Assembly (NCBI RefSeq): GCF_902686445.1
Contig: NW_025920104.1
Location: 6,262,001-6,326,000, forward strand
Direction of reading: 5' to 3'
DNA from: Sciurus carolinensis
Taxonomy: Eukaryota > Chordata > Mammalia > Rodentia > Sciuridae
Length of the DNA stretch: 64,000 nt
In this document: positions 48,253 through 62,839 of the stretch, one piece after another
Layout: each line of letters opens with the position of its first letter
Numbering within the stretch: position 1 is the first letter of the stretch
Translations under genes and position numbers: made by a program
The notes under the pieces: generated by a model
Databases searched by the model: none
The model's input: only the letters and a program-made list of their open reading frames with translations
Told to the model about the DNA's origin: nothing

Positions 48253-48295
48253 TATTTTTATTTTTTTAAATTTTTTCCTAGTTGTTGATGGACCT

Positions 48296-48395
48296 TTATT
48301 TTATTCATTTTTTACATGCAGCACTGAGAATTGAACCTAGTGCTTTCCACATTAGGCAAGTGCTCTACCACTGAGGCACAACTCCAATCCTCCCT
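48296..48395 (-). mobile_element. ID SINE
   Basis: 'gagaattgaacctagtgctttccac' and 'gcaagtgctctaccactgaggc' are antisense ID words after a T-rich tail. Confidence 0.75.
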
Positions 48396-48723
48396 TCTTT
48401 AATTGTTTTTTTTAGTTACACATGACAGTAGAATCCATTTTGACATAATTATACAAGCCTGAAATATATCTTATTATAATTAGGACCCCATTCTTTTGGA
48501 TGTACACAGTGGTGAGATCCACTGTGGTGTAGTCATATATGTACATAGTAAAGTTAGGTAGATGCAGTCCACTGTTTTTCCTGCCCTATCCTCCCTCCCG
48601 TTCCTTCATTCTCTTCTGCTTAAATCATTCTGTTCTCTCCCCTCCTTGTTTTACATTAACTTGTGCAAATCAGCAAAAACATCTGGCCTTTGGCTTTTTG
48701 GGACTGGCCTATTTGATTTAGCA

Positions 48724-49187
48724 TGGCAGTCTGTTGCACAAGGTCTACAACTATGGAGGGGACCCACAACTGATGCTAGCAACTATGGGGGACTCAGTCA
48801 ATGACTCACACTCCAAGATCTGAGAAGAACTTTATTCAGGAGAGATGAAATACTTGTCACATAGGAAGCTGCTTCTGTCTTTACTGCATGTAACACTGTG
48901 TTTTATGTTTGCAGTTAAGCTAGTCACGCACCTTAAAGACTAAGCCTTGCATAAGCAGCTTCTAGTCTATTTCTTGGCGGATTATATGTTACCACAGAAG
49001 AACATTTTGTTCAGAACGCAGGAAAAGGGTGATGGGACCCAAGTCCCCGAGTGGCCTGAAAGGTGCATGCCATGTTGGCCTCCTTCCAGGGACAGGGCAG
49101 AACCCTAGTCCCCAAGTGGCCTGTTTGGCATGTCTGTCTCCTGACAGAATGCCACATAGGCCTCCTTCCAGAAGGGGCCCGCAATAG
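48724..49187 (-). mobile_element. Solo endogenous retrovirus LTR
   Basis: About 460 bases begin TG and end CA on the plus strand. On the minus strand AATAAA (complement at about 48830) precedes a short R-U5-like segment. An imperfect ~70-bp duplication lies in the U3 part (two 'agtcccc.agtggcctg' blocks at about 49041 and 49108). No internal retroviral genes. Boundaries are uncertain by ~10 bases because no clear target-site duplication is visible. Confidence 0.65.
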
Positions 49188-49251
49188 CTTCCAGATCCAT
49201 TATCTGACAAACATAATAAGGTCATTCTTCTTAATGACTGAGTAATACTCC

Positions 49252-49292
<41 letters not shown>
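49252..49292. repeat. (GT)n microsatellite at the L1 TATATA site
   Basis: About 20 GT units replace the short TATATATA normally found here in the antisense L1 3' end. Confidence 0.95.
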
Positions 49293-49295
<3 letters not shown>

Positions 49296-49439
49296 CAACA
49301 GATATATACATATATCACATTTTTTATTCATCCATCTATTGGAGGGCACCTGGGTTGTCACCATAGATTACCTATTGTAAATTGAGCTGCTATAAAAATG
49401 AATATGGCTGCATCACTGTAGCATCCTGGCCCTTCTTAT

Positions 49440-49568
49440 CTGTTATTTTGAGGTAGGGTCTAAGTTGCTTAGGGTCATGTTAAGTTGCTGAGACTGGCCT
49501 CTAATCTGTGATTTTCCCTCAGCCTTATGAGTTGCTGGAATTACAGGTTTGTGCTAGCATATCCAGCA
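49440..49568 (-). mobile_element. B1-like SINE, diverged
   Basis: 'gaggtagggtctaagttgcttaggg', 'ctcagccttatgagttgctggaattacaggtttgtgc' is an antisense B1 monomer in order. Confidence 0.7.
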
Positions 49569-51060
49569 ATCACAGTATTTTTAAAAATTCTGTTACCTTG
49601 TGTTTTAGTTTATTCTTTTAGTTGTTGTATTATGACATGAATTCATAACTTTTAGTGGCAATAATAATGCTTTACCATGGTCTAGATAATACAAGAAACT
49701 TAGAGCACTGACTTTACTTAACTCATTTTGCTTTCTTGTTTGTTTTGCTTTTGTGCATTGTAATTCTATATATTTTTAAATAACACAAAATAATTATATT
49801 ATCATTGTGTGAAATCAGTATTCCTTTTAGACTTCACCTTTATTTACCCTTCTGGAGATCCTCATTATTTTCAGTAGTTCCTTACTTCTTTCTGAATTCT
49901 TTTCCCTTCTGCCCAAAGAACTTCTGTGTTTCTTTTAGATCTAGTCTGCTGGAAGCCAGTTTTATGTCACCTACTATTTATTCACATTTGCCATGCTAAA
50001 GATGTTATTTCATTGTCTTGTTTCCATTGTTTCTGTTGAAATGATAGCTTTCAACCTTATTTGAAATATAATGTCTTTTTAAAGAGTTTTATCTTAGATT
50101 TTTAGGTATTTTACTGTGAGATGACACATTGAAACATATAGACTTGTATTTCATTTCATGCATTTATGACTAGAGTCTACTATCAATTTTGGGAAACCCT
50201 TGGAGTGCTAGACCTTTTTAATGCATCCATTATGTCTCTTTATTTTCTTATTTTCCTCTTAAGACTTTTTTTTTTATTGATCTCTCAGATCACTAACTCT
50301 TTTTTTCTTTTTTCTTTTTTGGTAACTAATCCTAAGTCTTCTGTTTAAAGTCTTCACTGGTTATTTTTCAGTTCTAGAATTTTTAATTTATTTATTTTTT
50401 TATGAATTGGAGTTTTCTGTTAAACTTCTCACTCTTCTTTTCCCTTGGAATATCAGTCAATAATTTTTGACATTTTCAAGTCTGTATTTGGCAGTTTCAC
50501 TGTGAATTTTGTTGGCCTTTCAATCAGTTTCTTTTCTGTTTTGTTTTGATCATTTGTTCCTGCCTCCTGGATGCCTGGGTAGCTTTTTGTTGATGCTATA
50601 CATTGTGAATAAAACCTTGTAGAGGCAGAAGATGATGTCCTCTCCCTCAGGAGGGTGTATTATTGCATTTCTTTGTCTAGTTTTTAGAGGATGATGTTCA
50701 TCACCTTGACCCATCAGGGATTAGGATCATTCTTGGCTTCTGATGCTGTGCAGACTGCTTCTGTTCTGTTTTGACTTTGCACTGAGCATTCACCTGCAGG
50801 AGACTCCAATGGAAGCCAGAGTATTCACCAGGACTCCTCTATTTCTTGGTGGACACTCACACACAGGTTTTTTTAATCTCAGCATTAGTGGGCTGTTGGG
50901 GGCCCTGCTTAGTTTCTTAGCTTCTTTATAGATCCTTTCTGCTTCCCTGCTAGCTCTCTAACAGGCTTTGGCAAATGCCTGGAGAGGAAAAGAAGAGAAA
51001 ATATTCAGCTCACTTCTTTGCTTATTCCTTCTCTCTAGGATCTTAGCTCTTTAATTTTTT

Positions 51061-51654
51061 AAAAAAATTATTAACTCTTTTAAAATTTTTCTTAGTTGCT
51101 GTGTGGTGCCTTTAAAAATCTGGACATTATGTTTTCTGATTTGGTGATGTTTTGGGAAGTGGTGTGTCTGGTACTTGTTGCTACCCTATCTTAGCCAAAG
51201 TGAGTCTCTTAACCTACCTCAACTCTTCTGTCTTCATCTGGAGCAGCTTAGATGGAAAGTTCAGTGAGACAATTTGACTGAAGACTTTGGCATAGCATGT
51301 CAGCGTGTGCTTCATTTTTTTTCATGGCAGTGCCATTTCATGTCAATGTGAAAGCAAGGATTAATTTCCTACGTCACTTGCCCTATTTCCTGTAGACAGA
51401 GACTTGTTTACTGAAAACATCCTAATGGGCTAAGTTTATAAAGCTTAAGAAATAAATCAGAGGTGTTAAGATTGATGTATTTTTACTGCTTTCTATTGAT
51501 TTCAGTTTTTACTGATTGAGGTATGTATATTTTTAGGACTTACAAATGAATCTCAATAGAGGCAACACAGTATTAGTTGAGAATTTGGATTTATTTACAC
51601 TAAGGTGTTATTTGTTTCTATCCCAATGCTTACATTAAAAAAAATGACATACTA
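51061..51654. other. Unique sequence, no gene seen
   Basis: No coding region was recognised. The start may still be ancient L1 5' sequence. Confidence 0.45.
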
Positions 51655-51745
51655 TTTTAAATTGTCTTAATTTACTCATCTGTAAAATGGCAGTGGTTCC
51701 ATCACCTATGTCAAAGGATTGTTAAAAGGGTTAAATATTGTGTAC
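51655..51745 (+). mobile_element. MIR SINE fragment
   Basis: 'ttactcatctgtaaaatggcagtgg', then 'aaaggattgttaaaagggttaaat', follows the MIR core order. Confidence 0.7.
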
Positions 51746-51767
51746 AGTTCTGCATTCGTCTCTGTAC

Positions 51768-52078
51768 CTTAAACTGGGTTTTTTAAAAATAAATTTACTT
51801 TCTCTCATTTCTGGAGGGCTGTCTACCTGGCTTGCAGATGGCTGCCTTCATGCTCTTTGCTCACACAGCCCTTCCTCAGTTCTTGGGCACAGGTTTTTGG
51901 GATCTCCTTCTTCCTCTTATAAGACCATCAATCCTGTTGGAGTACAGTGCCAGTCTTATGACTTTATTTGCCCCTAAATACTTCCTTAGAGGCCCACATC
52001 CCAAGTCCCAACAGGGGCTGGGGCTTTAGTATGTGAATTTCAGGGGAATACCATTCAGTTCTTAGCAAACTAGGACAG
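51768..52078 (+). mobile_element. MaLR-type LTR, old and diverged
   Basis: 'cttgcagatggctgccttcatgctc', 'cttcctcttataagaccatcaatcc' and 'ttagtatgtgaatttcagggg' occur in the order of old MLT1/MST-like LTRs. Confidence 0.55.
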
Positions 52079-52271
52079 ATACTTGCTTACTTAGGACAGG
52101 GTTCCATCCAAGTAAAACCATTGTGTAGTAGAAAAGTGGTGAAGTTGAATCACTGTAAGCCAGGAACCTTCTGTACATAAAAGTACTTAAAATTGTCACC
52201 TGTCACATAGTAATTAAATTAATTATGTTTGTGTGATTCTAAACATCTCCCCCTTTTTTTTTCTTTTCTAG

Positions 52272-52872
<601 letters not shown>

Positions 52873-53007
52873 TGATTGCTTTATGTGCCAAGCAGCAGAT
52901 TCATAGTCTTTGAAACAACAGAATTTCTGTCTTTGGTTGTATTTCCAAAGTATCAGGCCAACTTGCGTGTGTGTCTTTGTGTGGGAGAAAGACAATGTGA
53001 GCCCATG

Positions 53008-53362
53008 TGTTAGTCCACTAGCTCTCTCACTGTAACAAATACCTGAGATAATCAACTCGTAAGGAGAGAAGGTCTTTTGGGCCACAATTTGAGGGGTTTC
53101 AGTTCATGATCATTTGGATTCCTTGTTTTGGGGCCTGTGGCAAAGCAATGCATAATGGCGTGGCATGCATGGCAGATCAAACTCCTCTCCAGTATGGAAA
53201 CTGGGGTTCCACTCTGCCCCTCAAGGGTGTGCCCTCAAGGACTGGAAGACCTTCAGTAGGCCCACATTTTAAAGGTCTCACCACCTGCCAATTATGTCAC
53301 TCTGGGGAACAGCCTTTAACATGTGGCCTACAGGGAACATTCCCAATCCAAACTGTAGCAGC
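53008..53362 (+). mobile_element. MaLR-type LTR
   Basis: 'tgttagtccactagctctctcactgtaacaaatacctgagat' at the start and 'acattcccaatccaaactgtagca' at the end match MLT1/MST-style LTRs. The open frame across it is not a gene. Confidence 0.7.
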
Positions 53363-53751
53363 CCATGACTGTTCCATACATTTTAACAGCTTAGAACTGT
53401 TTAATCAGCTCTGTTGGAAACAGGCTGTGAAAATCATCACTGCAGTACCATTACCACTAATTTTTAGTAAATGTTGCATTCCTGGATTTATTTTTTGTTT
53501 CACTTTGGTTCTATACATTTCTGTAGACAAATCTATCTTAAATATATCACAAAAGGAGAAAATTAGGAAGTAACATGCTGTTGCTTGGCATCGATGTACA
53601 CGAGGAAAGTACATCATGGTGGCAGTTGGGACTTACCACTTTGTCTATGAGAACACTTATGGATATGAAGGAATTAGGCTGTGACATCATTTGTTACTAT
53701 TATAAGATATTCCTAGTTTTTATACATATGTCCCTTTATGGAGGTGAAGAA
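53363..53751. other. Unique sequence, no gene seen
   Basis: Short open frames only, no recognisable domain. Confidence 0.5.
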
Positions 53752-54074
53752 TATCCAGCTGACCTTACATAACTGTGGATTCTGCATTTATATGTAGAAC
53801 CATCTAGGGATTGAAAATATTCAGAAAAATATACAACTCTCCTGAACACGTAAAGATAATTTTATTTCCATTATTCTCCAAATCATAGAGTATAACAACT
53901 GTCTACGTAGCACTTGCATTATATTAGGTTTTGTAAGTAATCAGAGATGATTTACAGTGTGGAGGAGGATCTATGTAAGTTATATACAAATCCTACACCA
54001 TTTTATATAAAGGAATTGAGCATCCACAGATTATGGAATCTGAGGCACGAGTCTCCCATGGATAGATGACTATG
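53752..54074 (+). mobile_element. Tigger-family (MER2-like) DNA transposon
   Basis: 'acaactgtctacgtagcacttgcattatattaggttttgtaagtaatc', 'gatgatttacagtgtggaggagg' and 'ccattttatataaaggaattgagcatccacagatt' follow the MER2 interior in order. Opposite orientation to the copy at 43036. Confidence 0.85.
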
Positions 54075-54512
54075 GTTTTTGTTTTATATTTTAATTTTTT
54101 CAAATTTTTACAGACTGTATTTTTATTATTTGTACACAAATGGGGTACAAATTTTAATTTCTCTGGTTGTACACAATGTAGGTTCACACCATTCAGGTAA
54201 TCGTACATATACAGAGGGTAGCACTGTCTGTGTCTTTATACTATCTTTCCTTCTGCCACCCCCTACCCTACTCTAATTTTGCTCTATACAATCCAGTTTC
54301 TCCATTCTTCTCTTACCTCACATCCTATCCCAAGCCCCATTATAAATCATCATCCACTTATCAGAGAAAATATTTGGCCTTTGGTTTTTTGGGATTGGCT
54401 TATTTCACTTAGCATGATATTGTCCAACTCCATCCATTTACCAGCAAATGCCATAATTTAATTCTTCTTTATGTCTGAGTAATATTCCATTGTGTATATA
54501 TACCACAGTTTC
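54075..54512 (-). mobile_element. L1 3' end (stack member a)
   Basis: Antisense 3' UTR and last ORF2 bases. On the minus strand it starts at AAAGAAACTGTGGTATATATAC directly after the tail of stack member b and ends in an A-rich tail. 'ctgccaccccctaccc' is the C-rich complement of its G-rich tract. Confidence 0.88.
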
Positions 54513-54875
54513 TTTTTTTTTAACTTATTTTTATTGTAAACAAATGGGATACATCTTGTTTCTCTGTACATGAAGTAGAGTCATACCATTTGTGTAATCA
54601 TACATTTGCCTAGGGTAATAGTTTTTGACTCATTCTGTTATTTTTTCCTCCCCCCCACCACTTCCACCCCTCTTTACCCTATATAGAGTCCCTCCTTCCT
54701 CCATTCTGGCCCCCCTCTCCCCCCCATTATGTGTCATCATCTGTTTATCAGTGAGATCATTCATCCTTTGGTTTTTTGAGATTGGCTTATCTCACTTAGC
54801 ATGATATTCTCCAACTCCATCCATTTGCCTGCAAATGCCTTAATTTTGTTTTTCTTTATGGCTGAGCAATATTCC

Positions 54876-54878
<3 letters not shown>

Positions 54879-54932
<54 letters not shown>

Positions 54933-54954
54933 ATATATATATATATATATATAT
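54879..54954. repeat. Compound (GT)n(AT)n microsatellite
   Basis: About 50 bases of GT, then about 24 of AT, again at the TATATA site of an L1 3' end. Confidence 0.95.
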
Positions 54955-54958
54955 CACA

Positions 54959-55210
54959 GTTTCTTTATCCATTCATCAATTGAAGGGCATCTAGGTTGGT
55001 TCCACAATCTGGCTATTGTGAATTGAGCAACTATGAACATTGATTTGGCTGTATCTCTGTAGTATGCTGATTTTAATTCTTTGATACCACAGATTTTTTA
55101 TCCATTCATCCCCTGAAAGACATGTAGATTGGTTCCATAATCTAGCTATTGTGAATTGAGCTGCTATAAACATTGATGTGGCTGCATTACAGTAGTATGC
55201 TGATTTTAAG
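54959..55210 (-). repeat. Diverged internal tandem duplication in stack L1 b
   Basis: The block from 'tttatccattcatc' to 'gtagtatgctgatttta' occurs twice (from about 54965 and 55096), with roughly 15 differences. On the minus strand the first copy ends at CTGTGGTAT and joins CAAAGAATTAAAATCAG of the second. Confidence 0.85.
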
Positions 55211-58200
55211 TACAGGATAACTGGGTCAAATGGTGGGTCCATTCCAGGTTTTCTGAGGAATCACCATACTGCTTTCCAGAGTAGCTGCAACCATTTGCAA
55301 CTCCATCACCATGGATGAGTATGCCTTTTTCCTCACATTCCCACCAACACCTATTATTACTTGTGTTCTTGGTAATAGCCATTCTAATTGGATTGAGATG
55401 AACTATTAGGGTGTTTTTGATTTGCACTTATCTAATTACTAGAGATGTTTGACACTTTTTCATGTATTTGTTGCTCACTTGTATATACATCTTCTTCTGT
55501 CAAGTGTCTGCCCAGGTCTTTAGTCCATTTACTTATTGGGTTATTTGTATTTTTGGTATAACACTTTCTACATTCTTTATAAATTTTGGAGTTTAGCACC
55601 CTGTCTGAAGTGTACGTGGAAAAATATTCCTCTATTCACATTATTAATTGTTTCCTTTGCTCAGAAATAGCTTTTTCATTTGAATGCATCCCATTTATTG
55701 ATTCTTGTTTTCATTTCTTGTGCTATGGGGATCTTGTTAATGAAGTCTGTTCCTAAGCAAACATGAAGAAGATTTGGGCCTACTTTTTATTCTATTTGGT
55801 GAAGTGTCTCTAGTCTAATACCCAGGTCCTTGATCCATTTTGATTTGAATCTTGTGCAGGGTGAGAGATAGGGTTTTAATTTTCATTTTACTGCATAGGG
55901 ATTTCTGCACCATTTGTTGAAGTGTTTATATTTTATTCATTGTAAGTTTTTGGCACCTTTATCTAGTATGAGATAATTGTATTTATGTGGTTTGTCTCTG
56001 TATCTTCTATTCACTGATCTGCCTATCTGTTTTGGTGCCAATACCATGCTGTATTTGTTACTATTGGTCTATAGTACAGTTTAAGCTCAGGTATTGTGAT
56101 ACCTCCAGCATCACTCTTCTTGCTGAGGATTGCTTTGGTTATTCCAGGTCTCTTGTTTTTCTAGATGAATTTCATGATTGCTTTCTCTATTTCTATGAGG
56201 TACATCACTGGGATTTTAATTGGAATTGCAATGAATCTGCATAGCACCTTTGGTAGTGTGGCCATTTTGACAACATTAATTCTGCCTATCCAATAACATG
56301 GGAGATCTTTCCATCTTTTAATGTTTTCTTTAATTTCTTTCTTTAGCATTCTGCAATTTTTATTATAGAGTTCTCTCACCTCTTTTGTTAGATTGATTCT
56401 GAATTATTTCATTTTATTTAAGAGTATTGTGAATGGAGTAGTTTTCCTAATTTCTTTTTCAGAAGTTCATCACTTTTGAATAAAAATGCATTAGATTTAT
56501 GCGTGTTGATTTTATATCCTGCTACTTTGCTGAACTCATTAGTTCTAGAAGTTTCCTGTTGGGGTGTTTTGGATCCTCTAAATATAGAATCATGTTATCA
56601 GCAAAGAGTGATAGCTTGAGTTCTTCTTTTCCTATTCATATCCTTTTAATTTCTTTGGTCTGTCTCATTGCTCTGGATAGTTTTTCAAGGAAAATGTTGG
56701 ATAGAAATGGTGAAACAGGACATCCCTGCCATGTTCCAGTTTTTAGAGGGAATGCTTTCAGTTTTTCTCCATTTAGAATGATGTTGACCATGGGCTTAGC
56801 ATAGATAGCCTTCACAATGTTGAGCTATATTCCTACTATCCTAATTTTTTCTAGTATTTTGTTCATGAAGGGGTGCTGTATTTTGCTAAACACTTTTTCT
56901 GCACCTATTGAAATAATCATATGATTCTTAAATTTAAGCCTGCTGATGTAATGAATTACATTTATTGATTTCTGGTTGTTGATCCAACCTTGCATCCCTG
57001 GATTAACCCTACTTGGTCATAGTGCATTATCTTCTTAGTATGTTTTCATATGAAATTTGCCAGAATTTTGTTAAGGGTTTTTGCATCTATGTTCATCAGG
57101 GATATTGTTTTGAAGTTTTCTTTCCTTGATGGATCTTTGTCCAGTTTTGGTATGAGGGTGATACTAGCTTCATAGAATGAATTTGTAAGGGTTCCCTCCT
57201 TTTCTATTCCATGGAATACTTTGAGGAATATAGATATTATTTCTTCTTTGAGGTTCTTGTAAAACTCAGCTGAGATTGCCTCTGGCCCTAGGCTTTTCTT
57301 GGTTCATAGGCTTTTGGTGGCTGCTTCTATTGCATTGCTTGAAATTGATCCATTTAAATTGTGTATGTCCTCCTGACTGAGTTTGGGAGGATCATATGTC
57401 TCTAGAAATTTGTTGATGTCTTTGAGATTTTCTATTTTGTTGGAGTACAAGATTTTCAAAATAGCTTCTAATTCTGTGATGCATTTCAGTGGTGTCTGTC
57501 ATGATATCTCCTTTTTCATCTTGAATTTTAGGAATTTGAGTTTTCTTTCCTCATTAGTTTGGCTAAGGATTTATATCAATTTTGCTTACTTTTTCAAAGA
57601 ACCTACTTTTGGTTTTGTCAATTTTTTTAATTGTTTCTTTGTTTCAGTTTCATTGATTTCACCTCTGATTTTAATTATTTCCTGTCTTATATTACTTTTG
57701 GTGTTATTGTTTTCTTTTTCTAGGACTTTGAGATGTAATGTTAGGTCATTTATTTGTTGACTTTTATTCTTTTATTGAATGTTCTCCATGCAGTGAATTT
57801 TATGCTTAGTACTGGTTTCATAGTGTCCCAGAGTTTTTGATATGTTGTATTGTTGTTCTTGTTTACCTCTAAGAATTTTTTTATCTCCTCCCTGATGTCT
57901 TCTATTCAGTACATATTACTTAGTCTCCAGTTATTTCATTATATCATTGATTTCTAATTTATTTCCATGATGATTTGATAGAATACAAGGTAGTATTTCT
58001 GTTATATTGCATTTACTAAGGGCAGCTATGTAGCATAATATATGGTCTGTTTTAGAGAAGGATCCACGTGCTGCTGAGAAGAAAGTGTTTTTGCTCATTG
58101 ATGGATGGAATATTCTCTATGTCTGCTAAGTCTAAATTATTGATTATGTTATTGAGTTTTATGGTTTCTTTGTCCAGTCTTTGTTTGGAAGATATATCCA

Positions 58201-58262
58201 GTGGTGGCACAGATACGTTAAAGTCACCTAGTATCATTGTGCTGTGATCTTTTTGGTTCCTG

Positions 58263-58675
58263 GAATTGAGGAGAATTTGTTTTTTTTTTCATTTTGTTTT
58301 TTGTTTTTTAATATATTTTTATTGTAAATAAATGGGATACATGCAGTTTGTGTTTGTACATGGAGTAACACCATAACATTTGCATATTCATACATTTACA
58401 TAGAGTAATGATGTTTGATTCATTCTGTTATTATTTTCCTTCCCCCCACCCCTCCCACCACTCTTTTCCCTCTATACAGTCCCTCCTTCCTCCATTCTTG
58501 CCCCCCTCCCACCTCCCATTATGTGTCATCATCCGCTTATCAGTGAGATCATTCGTCTTTTGGATTTTTGAGATTGGCTTGTCTCACTTAACATGATATT
58601 CTCCAATTTCATTCATTTGCCTGCAAATGCCATAATTTTATTATTTTTTATAGCTGAGTAATATTCCATTGTGTG

Positions 58676-58727
<52 letters not shown>

Positions 58728-59208
58728 ACAGTTTCTTTCTCCATTCATCAATTGAAGGACATCTAGGTTGGTTCCACAGTCTGGCTATTGTGAATTGAGC
58801 AGTTATGAACATTGATGTGGCTGTATCCCTGTAGTATGCTGATTTTAAGTCCTTTGGGTATAGGCCGAGGAGTGGGATAGCTGGGTCAAATGGTGGATCC
58901 ATTCCAAGTTTTCTAAGGAATCTCCACACTGCTTTCCAGAGTGGCTGCACTGATTTGCAGGCCCACCAGCAATGTATGAGTGTACCTTTTTCCCCACACC
59001 CTCTCCAACACCTATTGTTGCTTGTATTCTTGATAATCACCATTCTAATTGGGGTGAGATGGAATCTTGGTGTAGTTTTGATTTCCATTTCTCTTATTAC
59101 TAAAGATGGTGAACATTTTTTTGTATGTTTGTTGATTGCTTGTAGATCTTCTTCTGTGAAGTGTCTGTTTATATCCTTAGCCCATGAGTTGATTGGGTTA
59201 TTTGTATA
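58263..59208 (-). mobile_element. 5'-truncated antisense L1 (stack member c)
   Basis: Poly(T)-led tail, 3' UTR and the last ~500 bases of ORF2, with a minus-strand open piece (58648-59088) holding [18 protein letters not shown]. Truncated in ORF2 near 59205 and followed at once by another tail. Confidence 0.9.
58679..58725. repeat. (AT)n microsatellite in stack L1 c
   Basis: About 46 bases of AT at the same L1 site as the repeats at 38079, 49252 and 54879. Confidence 0.95.
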
Positions 59209-59408
59209 TGTTTTTTTTGTTGTTGTTGATTGTTTTCTTTTTTATTGTAAACAAATGGGAAACATGTTGTTTCTCTGTTTGTACATGGAGTCAAGGCATA
59301 CCATTTGTGTAATCATAAATTTACATAGGGTAATGTTGTTTGATTCATTATATTATTTTTTCTTCCCTTCCCGCTACCCCTCTTTTCCCTCTATACAGTC
59401 CTTCCTTC
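59209..59408 (-). mobile_element. Antisense L1 3' UTR (stack member d), cut by the gap
   Basis: T-rich tail ('ttttttattgtaaacaaatgggaaac') and C-rich 3' UTR up to the gap. Its 5' end is hidden in the gap. Confidence 0.88.
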
Positions 59409-59908
59409 NNNNNNNNNNNNNNNNNNNNNNNNNNNNNNNNNNNNNNNNNNNNNNNNNNNNNNNNNNNNNNNNNNNNNNNNNNNNNNNNNNNNNNNNNNNN
59501 NNNNNNNNNNNNNNNNNNNNNNNNNNNNNNNNNNNNNNNNNNNNNNNNNNNNNNNNNNNNNNNNNNNNNNNNNNNNNNNNNNNNNNNNNNNNNNNNNNNN
59601 NNNNNNNNNNNNNNNNNNNNNNNNNNNNNNNNNNNNNNNNNNNNNNNNNNNNNNNNNNNNNNNNNNNNNNNNNNNNNNNNNNNNNNNNNNNNNNNNNNNN
59701 NNNNNNNNNNNNNNNNNNNNNNNNNNNNNNNNNNNNNNNNNNNNNNNNNNNNNNNNNNNNNNNNNNNNNNNNNNNNNNNNNNNNNNNNNNNNNNNNNNNN
59801 NNNNNNNNNNNNNNNNNNNNNNNNNNNNNNNNNNNNNNNNNNNNNNNNNNNNNNNNNNNNNNNNNNNNNNNNNNNNNNNNNNNNNNNNNNNNNNNNNNNN
59901 NNNNNNNN
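59409..59908. other. Assembly gap, 500 N
   Basis: Exactly 500 unknown bases between an L1 and a zinc-finger array, both repeat-rich and hard to assemble. Its real length is unknown. Confidence 0.99.
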
Positions 59909-60705
<797 letters not shown>

Positions 60706-61395
60706 TTGCACTCATTGCTCATGATTTTTTCACTTCAGTTTTCTCACTCTCCCAGTGGGGACCCCCACATGTTGTGGTCCAGGTAGTCTCCTGGTTTCAG
60801 TGATAATCTGGTGCTGCCACTTTTGTCCTTCTTATTCTGAGCTATTTGGAATGAGGAACTACTGGTTCTTCCATCTTTCTTTTGTGAAGAACATTATAGG
60901 ACTATAAAAATTCCAATCATGTGAACCAAGCTAATACATTGCCTTTTATAAACATATATTGTTGGTTCTTTTCCACCAGAGTACCATGGTGTATAAAATA
61001 ACCTGGTAGATTTATAACATTGATTCTTTCTTCTTGGTAAATACACAAAACCTAATGCCCTGCAGCACCTATGTGTATGACTTAAAATGATATTCTGTTT
61101 ATTGAAAGTAGCATTTTGTGACAGATCATGTGCTTTTCTGTCATTAATCTTCAAAGTTAAATGTGTGGGTCTTGCCATGTGATTTCCTTTTGAAGGGAAT
61201 TAGACTACAAAGACATTTACAAATTTTTGAAAGAGAAAACTAAATGCAGTTTCACTAGAAAACACTACTGGTTTGTGAGAAAGTATTATATTTCAGTGTT
61301 TTTGACTCAGATCTCAAAGAAATGTGTGTGCTGCCTTTTGCCAAGGCTAAACTGCCTTGCCTTTCACAGAGAAAAATTTGGAAATAACTATTCCT
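60706..61395. other. Spacer between convergent zinc-finger arrays
   Basis: No fingers, SINE or coding region was recognised; it may hold 3' UTR remnants of one or both arrays. Confidence 0.5.
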
Positions 61396-62520
<1,125 letters not shown>

Positions 62521-62839
62521 GGTAAATAATCAATACCTTTATTATATTGAATACAGTTCCCAAACGGGAAATTTGCTACCAATTTTTACATTGTACAGAG
62601 TGGTGTTTCTCCCTCTGAATACCACATTAGAGACTGTAACACACGGTAGAAAATAGATCTATGGCTTTGTACAGATGGAGCCTCGTAGCTGAAAGCACCA
62701 GAGCCCATCACCTGGACCATGTGAACACACAGAGGTGGCAGGGTAGGTGACAGTGAAGCCAGAATTAAGGACAGGTAGTTAGTGTAGAAATAGGAAATCG
62801 GGTCAATTCAAGGAAATGAAGCCATGAAGCCATCTGCCT
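62521..62839. other. Unassigned sequence between zinc-finger array and LTR
   Basis: No coding region was recognised. Part may belong to the U3 of the following LTR. Confidence 0.4.

Larger units (their letters stand above)
48412..49420 (-). mobile_element. Older L1 3' end in antisense, interrupted by an LTR
   Basis: 48412-48723 is an antisense 3' UTR ('tgacataattatacaagcctg', 'tttggctttttgggactggcc'). The same L1 resumes at about 49188 ('cttccagatccattatc', 'gactgagtaatactccattgtg') and continues to about 49420 with C-terminal ORF2 sequence. The break is filled by the LTR at 48724-49187. Confidence 0.8.
46330..51060 (-). mobile_element. Ancient L1M in antisense, fragmented by later insertions
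   Basis: 46330-46790 matches antisense RT-domain sequence ('ttattgattagtcttgctaagg', 'tttcaaaggatccactt'). 47818-48009 translates on the minus strand to a decayed endonuclease (CLQETQIKHKD.RLKAKGW). 49600-51060 resembles antisense 5' regions of L1M elements. The order 3' to 5' along the plus strand fits one element, broken by SINEs, a MaLR LTR and a younger L1 3' end carrying an ERV LTR. Confidence 0.6.
54513..58262 (-). mobile_element. 5'-truncated antisense L1 (stack member b)
   Basis: About 3.75 kb runs from tail and 3' UTR (54513-54780) through C-terminal, RT and part of the endonuclease region. Decayed minus-strand frames include an endonuclease piece with ILGDFNVSV (58052-58237) and an RT piece near 56160-56380. 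The 5' truncation falls within the endonuclease coding part. Contains a ~130-bp internal duplication at 54959-55210. Confidence 0.9.

Noticed and set aside
53106..53573. 155-codon frame as a possible gene
   Set aside because: It lies mainly within a MaLR-type LTR and shows no domain or conserved motif.
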